From: Gonocerus acuteangulatus
Lineage: Eukaryota; Arthropoda; Insecta; Hemiptera; Coreidae
Reading direction: 5' to 3'
DNA: 64,000 nt
Assembly: GCA_946811695.1 (NCBI GenBank)
Contig: OX328123.1
Span: 29,219,037 to 29,283,036 of the forward strand
The position numbers were made by a program, and so were the translations under genes. Below, piece after piece: positions 56,997 to 64,000 of this stretch (position 1 is its first letter; every line of letters begins with the position of its first letter). The notes under the pieces are model-generated. The model made no database searches and was not told the origin of the DNA. It saw nothing but the letters and a program-made list of their open reading frames with translations.

Positions 56997-57000
<4 letters not shown>

Positions 57001-57051
<51 letters not shown>
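57001..57051. repeat. (TA)n microsatellite, right of palindrome
   Basis: Pure TA tract immediately at the palindrome edge. Confidence 0.95.
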
Positions 57052-57053
<2 letters not shown>

Positions 57054-57739
57054 AAACCAGGTCTTATTAATAATTACCAACTTCTTTTGGTTGAAAAGAA
57101 AGGAGGTCTTTATTACTATTCTGAAGTTGACGACCGGACTCGAACAATAAAGATATAGAATTTTTAATGTTAAAATATTTGAATCAAATAATTAATTTGC
57201 TTCTCTTAGAAAGATTTTGGTCCCGGAAATTAGAAATGATTAGGGCATAAGACGAGACATTTTAATTTTAATGTTTTTAAACTAATATCTACATTTATTA
57301 ATACCTGTCATTGGCAGGAAAAGGAGCAGGCTATTTTGCATTATTAACTAGTTGCCTGATTAGTGATGAAGCACATCAATAGTGTGGTCACTTTTCAAAG
57401 AACTTTTGTCCTCGATTTCTCTCGAGCCTAAAACAAGAAAATCTTCATTCAAGAAATAGACAGCTACCGGAGTGTTAAGAGGACGACAGAAAACCAGAAA
57501 AAAACCCGAGGAGAAGGGGAGTTGGGAGAAAAAGAAAGGTTTAGAAATATGAAAAATGAGGTTCAGATGACAATGGGGTAATAGAATAGGCTGTGGGCTG
57601 GTTAGCGGTGAAGGCGGCACACATCAAAGGAGTCGCCTTAACTATTAACTCTCCGGGGAAGTGCAGTGGTTCGGGCTGAGGGGTAAAAAACTCTATAATA
57701 CCTCGTTTGTACCCTAGTGATCTCTTGTAGTGTTGCTAT
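57052..57739. other. Intergenic DNA, no recognised feature
   Basis: No motif in the short frames present. Confidence 0.4.
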
Positions 57740-58495
57740 CCTCTCAGAACTATAGGCTTCTTCTAAAGTCGGTGGCTTAGCGACTGATAGTTGATCGCTG
57801 GTTTAGGCTATCCTGTGAGGAGACGGTGGCTTAGGGACTCCTTGGTGATCTCTCCAGGTGAGGAGAACTCTAGGCTGTTCTGGAGTCGTTGGCTTAGAAA
57901 TTGCTTGGTGATATCTCTTGGCGTGGCTATCCTGTGAGAAGAACTCTGGGCAGTTCTGGAGTCGGTGGCTTAGGAGCTGCTTGGTTATCTCCTTTGGCGT
58001 GGCTATCCTGTGAGGAGAACTATGCTGTTCTGGAGTCGGTGCCTTAAGAATTGCTTGGTGATCTTCCATGGCGTGGCAATCCTGTGAGGAGACCTCTAGG
58101 CTGTTCTGGAGTCGTTGGCTTAGGAATTGCTTGGTGATCTTTCTTGGCGTGGCTATCCTGTGAGAAGAACTCTAGGTTGTTCTGGAGTCGGTGGCTTAGG
58201 AGCTGATTGGTTATCTCCTTTGGCGTGGCTATCCTGTGAGGAGAACTCTATGCTGTTCTGGAGTCGGTGGCTTAGAAATTGCTTGGTGATCTTTCTTGGC
58301 CTGGCAATCCTCTGAGGAGATCTCTATGCTGTTCTGGAGTCGGTGGCTTAGAAATTGCTGGGTGATCTTTCTCGGCGTGGCAATCCTGTAAGGAGAACTC
58401 TATGCTGTTCTGGAGTCGATGGCTAGGACCTGCTTGGTGATCTCCCTAGGCGTGGCTATCCCCTGAGGAGAACTCTAGGTTGTTCTGGAGTCTGT
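57740..58495. repeat. 76-bp tandem repeat, about 9-10 copies
   Basis: The marker GTTCTGGAGTCG recurs at intervals of 74-76 bp (ggagtcg near 57882, 57958, 58032, 58108, 58184, 58260, 58336, 58412). Units contain GCTTGGTGATCT and GGCGTGGCTATCCTGTGAG. The first units are more diverged. Confidence 0.95.
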
Positions 58496-59607
58496 GAAAT
58501 AAGTTATTTTTGATTCATAAATGTCATTTGTGATTCATTATTTTCTGTTATGTAGATTTATTCGTAAAAAAAAGAGGGACTATTTTTTGTCACTTCAATG
58601 AAGGTTGAATCAATATCATTAAATGGAGGTATTTTCTTAAATATTCTTATATAAATGTGTGGGCATTTGATATGTTATTTTAATCTTATTTGATTGTATT
58701 GTGAGTATCGCATGATTCTAACCATTTTTTTATTATTATAATATGATTGAATTTTATTTGTATAATCTGGCTCCATATTTTATAATTTTATTTTTTTTTT
58801 AGAGCGGTTTAGTTATTCGAGAATTGTGTCTCGGTTTTGCAGACTTGCAGTTGCATCATGAGCATTCGGCATTAGTTACAACGTTTGCAGATCCAGACGC
58901 CTGCAGAGGGAACAGAAGAACACAAGTATAAAAGTTAAAAGAAAAAAAGGAAAAAAAAAATCAAAGAGATATTAATGGCATTTATTATTAGTAGCTGGAG
59001 AAGGGTCTTTGATCTCGCCGCCTGTACCGCTACACCCCGTAATTCTCTCCAGCGCCTTCCGCTGGATTTATGAAAATTGTGCTTTCACAAATTGGACACG
59101 CGGAAAAGGAGTAAAATCACTTAGCACATTTTATTTTTAGCATCACTTTAAAATTAGGAGGTGATAAAGGTCACATAAAAAAAAGTATACGAATTGGTAT
59201 GCACTTGTTGCTAATTTATTCTTTAATACACATGCTTCTATTGGAGGACATTGAGAATCAAGACTAATATAATTGCACATTCAAATTTAATCTAATGCAC
59301 AAATATTAGATGTTATTATTTTTTAGCTGTATTTTTTTATTATGTACAATTGCTGTCCATATTATTCACCCGCATTATAAATTTATTTTATTCTACATTA
59401 CCTAATCTTAACCTCTTTCCTTCCTCACTGTGTAGCGAGAAAAATCCGCTGATTAAGTCGATCCGATGACACAATCCGAAAGGCATGATGAGGTATACCA
59501 ACTTTTCGTAAAACATAAGTAGGGCTGGCGCAAAAAGATAATCTTTTACATTTATGTACATGTGTGTATACATAAATTCTCATTTTAAATGTATTAATAT
59601 GTTATTC
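58496..59607. other. Intergenic DNA, no recognised feature
   Basis: AT-rich. A GC-richer patch at 58990-59080 has no recognised content. Confidence 0.4.
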
Positions 59608-59900
59608 TTAACACTTTCGCTTTTACGAGTGTCCCTTCGGAAGGGCGCTACTCCATTACTTTTCGCTTTAGATTCAAAAGGCTAAATGGACGGGATTCAG
59701 TTTTACAGCTCCAGGTAAAGACAGTTGCATTCAGTGTCGTTTGGGCTTTCCAACAGTGTTTTCCGTTTTCAAATTGGCTGACTGGAAAAATTGTATGAAT
59801 ATTTTATGAAAAAAAAAATGTCTATATGAAAAATTCAAATAAAAAACGCACGCAATACTGAGGTATTCCCAAACAATGACTGCTGCAGCGAAAGTGTTAA
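59608..59900. mobile_element. TTAA-flanked MITE, possible piggyBac type
   Basis: TTAA (59608-59611) followed by CACTTTCGCT, mirrored by AGCGAAAGTG then TTAA (59897-59900). The 10-bp ends are perfect and flush with TTAA, the piggyBac target. No transposase. The short TIR leaves some doubt. Confidence 0.7.
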
Positions 59901-60868
59901 GGGACAAAGTCCAAGAATAAAGTGTTATTTTTTTTTAATTTTTCATTTTTCATCTCTCCAAATCTCACCAGGGATATCCATAAAAAGAAAAAAAATGTAA
60001 GATGGCGCAGTTTTTGCAAGACGGCTCTTTTGCTAACTCCTGCAATACGTTTCACATTTGAAGTAGTTCTCTGCACGTTGCAAGGCACTAGACTTCCTTC
60101 GCCTGCTCCTAGCCAAGGCTAGATAGAAGTGCTCATCTCGTCCCGGTGAAAGTCTAGGACTGCTCTAGCGTTTAACGATCCACGGTTAATTAAAAGCGAA
60201 TTTATTCTAAGACATAGTTGTGGAATTGGAATCAATTATAGTGAACGGTGAAGGCCACCAGCAGGGGAACCAGTTCCCATCTTCAGTATCTACCAATGTT
60301 GTGGATAGCTTTGCACAGCCTCGCTTTCGTACAGAAAGATATCAGCCAAATTTCTGCATAACAGGATATCCTTATCTCAACGCTATCGAAACTAAAAAAA
60401 AAAAAAAAAATCATTGTTTTTATCAGAAACTCTGTTGTTATGACGCAAAGTATCGCTTTGAATTGCTGCTCTATGGTTTAGCACATTACGAAGCTTTCTA
60501 GCTAGGGAATTAATGAATCAAAATTTGGGAAATGTCTTCAAACATTCATTGATCCTAAGGAAAATTAGAAAAATGTCTAGTCTTAGGGGGACATTATTAA
60601 TTGGCCCCTAAGAGTAGACATTTTTATTAAGAAGTCAAGAAAAGAAGCTAAGAAGAAAAAACGCCACACGAGCTGCTCTTTGACAGACAGTTGATAAATA
60701 AATTTATACAATTACAAACGAGAATAGTCACATTAGTAAACAACTTTTTGACAATGGGTTATAAAACAATTTTTTAAGCATATATTAGGTAAACAAAAAA
60801 AAAATTATGAAGAAATAAAGCTCTGTATAAAACTACTGATCAATTTCTTTTTCTACCTAATAGGCACT
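59901..60868. other. Intergenic DNA with half of a 46-bp direct repeat
   Basis: The stretch 60126-60171 (GAAGTGCTCATCTCGTCCCG and on to CTGCTCTAGCGT) recurs exactly at 61646-61691. A 93-codon frame (60220-60501) shows no recognised domain. Confidence 0.45.
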
Positions 60869-61251
60869 TAAGTAAAGATGGAATGGTTGGGATTCGGCTA
60901 AAGAAGCCTCAATACGATTTTTGTTAAAAAAATCTACATTTAGGACGTTTCGGCTACTCATTGGTAGCCTTCGTCAGCAATGAAAATGCCGGGAGGCAGA
61001 GGAAGACCAAAGTTGACAGTTAAGTAACCATTGTGGAAGTGTCTAAGAAAAAAGGAATCTACTAGGGTATATGAAACTGAAAACAAACCAGGTGGTGGGA
61101 GGGGATCGCTCGCCTCACCCACCTCTGCCTCCCGGCATTTTCATTGCGGACGAAGGCTGATGAGTAGCCGAAACGTCCTAAATATATATTTTTTTAACAA
61201 AAATCGTATTGAAGTTTCTTTAGCCGAATCCCAACCATTCCATCTTTACTT
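60869..61251. mobile_element. Inverted-pair element with hammerhead-like arms
   Basis: The left arm (60869 to about 61005) starts TAAGTAAAGATGGAATGG and the right arm (about 61122-61251) mirrors it, ending CCATTCCATCTTTACTTA. The inner edges are GGGAGGCAGAGG / CCTCTGCCTCCC. Each arm has TAGCCGAATCCC on the outside and a GTAGCCGAAACGTCCTAAAT segment inside. No protein is encoded. Degenerate relatives are at 6.3-6.5 kb. Confidence 0.78.
60935..60990 (-). ncRNA. Hammerhead-like ribozyme motif, left arm, core intact
   Basis: CTGACGA (minus, 60977-60971), one extra A, perfect six-pair helix II GGCTAC/GTAGCC with loop CAATGA, then GAAACGTC with predicted cleavage after the C at 60944. Helix I closes with one G-C pair, then an internal loop and CATTT/AAATG. 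The right-arm counterpart (61143-61190, plus) has CGGACGA, a core mutation. Confidence 0.7.
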
Positions 61252-61439
61252 ATCACCTCGACGGCTAACTATCTAATATTCATAATAGGCACTTATTACA
61301 ATTATTTTATAATATATTGTAATGATATAAAATAAATATAATTTATCTCTCTATTTGTTCTAATTAAGCTCTAGGGATAACACACACTTACGAAATCTAT
61401 GATTCGCCCTCTTCGAAGATTAATGTTTTTCTTTTATTG
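61252..61439. other. Intergenic DNA, no recognised feature
   Basis: Starts with the outer family tail CACCTCGACGGCTAACTATC, then AT-rich sequence. Confidence 0.4.
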
Positions 61440-61612
61440 TCATTTGTATATTAGTATTAACTCTGTCCATGTTTTACAGCCCTAATGAAAGCTTCAATTT
61501 CAAGCCGAAACAGAAATAAAACTAATTTTCTTATAAAAAATGTAGTTTTATCATACCCTGACAAATTCTATCTTCGCATCACCAACGGTTAACGATCTCC
61601 TGTTAATAGACA
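61440..61612 (+). mobile_element. Penelope-like terminal repeat fragment
   Basis: CAGCCCTAATGAAAGCTTC, GCCGAAACAGAAATAAAACT and ACAAATTCTATCTTCGCATC align with the 3050-3265 copy. The hammerhead core has decayed (CTAATGA, GAAACAG). Confidence 0.65.
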
Positions 61613-62523
61613 TTTTGTTTTTTCTGAAAATGTCAACCATTCCTTGAAGTGCTCATCTCGTCCCGGTGAAAGTCTAGGACTGCTCTAGCGTCCTAGACAA
61701 GCAAGACATGCTTGCTTTAAGAATGTGGGTTTATTCCGAAAGCAAATTACTAATTTTCCCCATAACTACCGTTATTTTACTTCATTGCTAGAAAGGTCTG
61801 TTGATATCTTCCCCGAAAAATGTGAAACATTTGTTGTAAAAAATAATAATAAAATAAATAAGGCAAATTGTTCCTTAACGCGTCCGGTTTTACTTTGGAA
61901 AAAATAGTAAACATTTAATAATTAAGTCAGCTGACCATAATAATTACGAATAAGCTAAATGACTGATTTTTTTTATAATGAGGCATGATAAAGATAATAC
62001 AGGGGAAACTTTTAGTATGTATGATAAGATAGAAAGAGGAAATGAACTACTAAGAAAAGATGGATTTATGTCGAACAAGACAGGAGATTGGGATATCGAT
62101 CTATAGATGCTAATCGATGGTGTAATAATCGAGTAAGAGGATAGTGCTGCTCCTCGCGTGTCGGACAATGCTCGCCTGGGAGGTAGATACTCCAAGGAGA
62201 GGGGGTGTAGATGGCGGCGCGAGATGAAAGAAGATTGATGATGCGATGCTTCAAGGCCCCTGTCCGCCACATCGACCCGCGAGGACCACGTGGTCACTAT
62301 ACGTCACAATTCATGACGTTGACAACTCAATCAACAGGAGTCTATGGAGAAAGAATCACATATCTCATAGGCCATTTTAGTAGGTTTATTCTCAGGAGAA
62401 TAAGTTGGTTAAGCAAAGAAAAAGAAAGAGAAAAAAAAACATTTTTCCTTTGAACATTTGACATTACTGTTCCACTCAAGGCCAGGATCGCTGTACAACA
62501 CAGTTTCAGCACTGTATGTAATG
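61613..62523. other. Intergenic DNA, no recognised feature
   Basis: Contains the second 46-bp direct-repeat copy at 61646-61691. The 117-codon minus-strand frame at 61944-62297 has no motif I recognise. Confidence 0.4.
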
Positions 62524-62619
62524 TACAGGGTGTCTGGTGACAAATTTATATTTTTAAATACGTGTATTTCGAAAAGTAATAAACTGTGTGGAGGGAGAGT
62601 GGCGCCGTTGGAATTATCG

Positions 62620-63456
62620 ATTGTGCGGATTTTTCAGTCCCGATGTTGCAGTGGTCGAGTGAGCATCGCAACGTCAACAAGCAAAACTGCCGTTACTGGT
62701 CTCCAAGAACCCGCAACCTTCGATTGAAACATGAAAAACCATTGCATTGCCTCAACTGTTAGGTGTGCCTTATCCAAACATGAGATAATTGGACCATTTT
62801 CAGTCCCGATGTTGCAGTGGTCGAGTGAGCATCGCAACGTCAACAAGCAAAACTGCCGTTACTGGTCTCCAAGAACCCGCAACCTTCGATTGAAACATGA
62901 AAAACCATTGCATTGCCTCAACTGTTAGGTGTGCCTTATCCAAACATGAGATAATTGGACCATTTTCAGTCCCGATGTTGCAGTGGTCGAGTGAGCATCG
63001 CAACGTCAACAAGCAAAACTGCCGTTACTGGTCTCCAAGAACCCGCAACCTTCGATTGAAACATGAAAAACCATTGCATTGCCTCAGGGTAACTGTTAGG
63101 TGTGCCTTATCCAAACATGAGATAATTGGACCATTTTTTTCGTAAATTCTCGAGGCCAGGCCAACGGTGAAAATTATTGACGCATGATTACGGAATTCTT
63201 TTTGCCAAAGCTGTGAGCTCATCCATCGTACTCGTCACACACGTTGTTTCAACAGGATGGGGCGATTGCACACACAGCCAGAACTTCGATGAATTTGCTT
63301 CAGTCGCTTTGGGGACATCCCATGGCCACCGAGGTCGCCGGATCTAACTCCCATGGATTTTTTTTATGGGGCTACCTCAAAGAGAAGGTTTATAATGACA
63401 ATCCCCAATCTCTTGTGGCTTTAATTATTAATTCGTCGATAAATACGCTCAAATGA
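62620..63456 (+). pseudogene. DDE transposase catalytic part, broken
   Basis: Recognisable pieces are SEHRNVNKQNCRYWSPRTRN and ALSKHEIIGPF (inside the triplicated block), FQQDGAIAHTARTSMNLL (63247 onward; D is the second catalytic residue), then in a shifted frame PPRSPDLTPMDFF (D is the third), and back in frame FLWGYLKEKVYNDNPQSLVA. Two compensating frameshifts surround the last catalytic site. The N-terminal DUF4817 and helix-turn-helix parts are missing; a related N-terminal half is at 7.1-7.6 kb. It cannot produce an active enzyme but its ends could respond to one. Confidence 0.82.
62635..63137. repeat. 166-bp triplication inside the transposase
   Basis: The block starting CAGTCCCGATGTTGCAGTGG begins at 62635, 62801 and 62967. 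Copies look identical except for a five-base insertion (GGGTA) in the third. Since 166 is not a multiple of three, each copy falls in another frame. Confidence 0.97.
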
Positions 63457-63667
63457 ACCAAGTTTACTGCAGCGTGTGGTGCAGAACACAAGGCTCCGTT
63501 TTGAACAATGTGTTCAACCCGACGGAAGGCATCTGGATGGCATACTCTTTAAATAATAAAATCCTCATTTCCATTCTATCGTTCAATGCTCTTAATAAAA
63601 CTTTGTGTCAATTATTACGTTTCTTATTTAAGTTTGAAAATATAAATCTGCTACCAGACACCCTGTA

Positions 63668-63808
63668 CTATGCAGCATATAGTGACATCAAGCATTGCGG
63701 TAGAAAAGCGAAGAGATCAAAGAAGAAAAAAAAAACATTAAAAAATTATTATTCTAAATGAAAGAAAGAATAACAATCATAACAATATATTTTTTAACCA
63801 AAATATCG
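63668..63808. other. Short flank, nothing recognised
   Basis: Contains an A run at about 63727. No feature. Confidence 0.4.
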
Positions 63809-64000
63809 GAGGCCCGGTGGCCGTGAGTATTAAGGCGTGAGCTCTTAGCACTCCGTGGCTTTTTTTTGGGGAAAAAAGAAAAGGGTGGTGACCTATAGAT
63901 AACCCGTCCTAAAATAATAACGGGCGGGAAAGCAAATGATCAAACAATAGAAAAATCTGGAGGTAACATAATATGTTACTGAAATAAAGATATTATCTTT
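63809..64000 (+). mobile_element. SINE family 3 with Leu/Ser-tRNA-like head
   Basis: The start GGCCCGGTGGCCGTGAGTAT, then TAAGGCGTGAGCTC, resembles the D-arm/A-box end of type II tRNAs (GGTGGCCGAGTGGTTAAGG). The body AAAAGGGTGG...ATAACCCGTCC is shared with 30340-30425. It runs to the window edge. I did not find a clear B box, so a SINE origin is inferred. Confidence 0.5.

Larger units (their letters stand above)
56678..57000. mobile_element. 323-bp near-perfect palindrome with hammerhead-like motif on both strands
   Basis: The arms 56678-56838 and 56840-57000 are reverse complements with a one-base centre. The only mismatch I see is GATTTAGTGG against GATTTAGAGG. Each arm carries CCCCTGAGGAGGTGGCATAA followed by GGCCACGAAACATGTAGGGC. 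(TA)n tracts lie on both sides. It encodes no protein. I infer a non-autonomous element formed by, or copied through, a hairpin. Confidence 0.9.
62526..63665 (+). mobile_element. Tc1/mariner-superfamily transposon, internally deleted, TA-flanked
   Basis: Inverted ends of about 33 bp (29 matching) start CAGGGTGTCTGGT on both sides and reach ATTTATATTTT. TA dinucleotides abut them at 62524-62525 and 63666-63667, the expected Tc1/mariner target duplication. The interior holds only the catalytic half of a DUF4817-type transposase, with a 166-bp block present three times. Confidence 0.9.

Noticed and set aside
57803..58315. Frames containing repeated EDHQ/PTPEQ peptides
   Set aside because: They follow the 76-bp minisatellite, which shifts frame at every unit.

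Overview
This looks like a piece of an AT-rich animal nuclear genome, most likely an insect. The only host gene I can identify is the last exon of a ladybird/Lbx-type homeobox gene on the minus strand (35778-36148), with a clean splice acceptor and a complete homeodomain. The rest is non-coding DNA crowded with mobile elements, minisatellites and long (TA)n runs. There are no operons, rRNA genes, genuine tRNA genes or CRISPR arrays. Most short open frames are translated repeats.

Layout. 0-1.2 kb: an 86-bp satellite. 3-9.4 kb: a Penelope-like terminal repeat, a mariner fragment, a SINE with a 12-bp target duplication, an inverted pair with hammerhead-like motifs, a decayed DUF4817-type transposase fragment and a Helentron/DINE-like element. 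12.6-20.8 kb: SINEs (one nested in another), a 5'-truncated I-like LINE with an open RNase H frame and perfect 12-bp target duplications, a hAT-type element, and a long foldback built of 21-bp repeats. 22.9-28.9 kb: a hAT MITE, a hairpin element, a decayed Penelope-like retroelement on the minus strand carrying two nested insertions, and an R2-type endonuclease remnant. 30-35 kb: another hammerhead inverted pair and minisatellites. 35.8-36.1 kb: the ladybird exon. 37.9-45.4 kb: tandem Helentron/DINE-like copies, single hammerhead-like loci and a TIR element full of 18-bp palindromes. 46.8-58.5 kb: MITEs, arrays of 67, 120 and 76 bp, a second palindrome-rich TIR element and a nearly perfect 323-bp palindrome with a hammerhead-like motif on each strand. 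59.6-64 kb: a TTAA-flanked MITE, another hammerhead inverted pair, and a Tc1/mariner-superfamily element with a 166-bp internal triplication.

The most interesting pattern is a set of seven hammerhead-like ribozyme motifs with an intact CTGANGA/GAAAC core, plus several mutated ones, in at least five unrelated sequence families. Helix II differs in sequence between families but keeps its pairing. In four loci the motif sits in both arms of an inverted repeat, always pointing outward. All seven intact-core motifs carry one extra base between CTGANGA and helix II compared with the textbook core. Penelope-like retroelements are known to carry hammerhead motifs, so this is probably a group of non-autonomous relatives. 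The mirror-image layout and the shared extra base deserve testing.

Everything here was read by eye. Element boundaries are approximate unless terminal repeats or target duplications are quoted, and family names rest on structure and short protein motifs, not on database searches.
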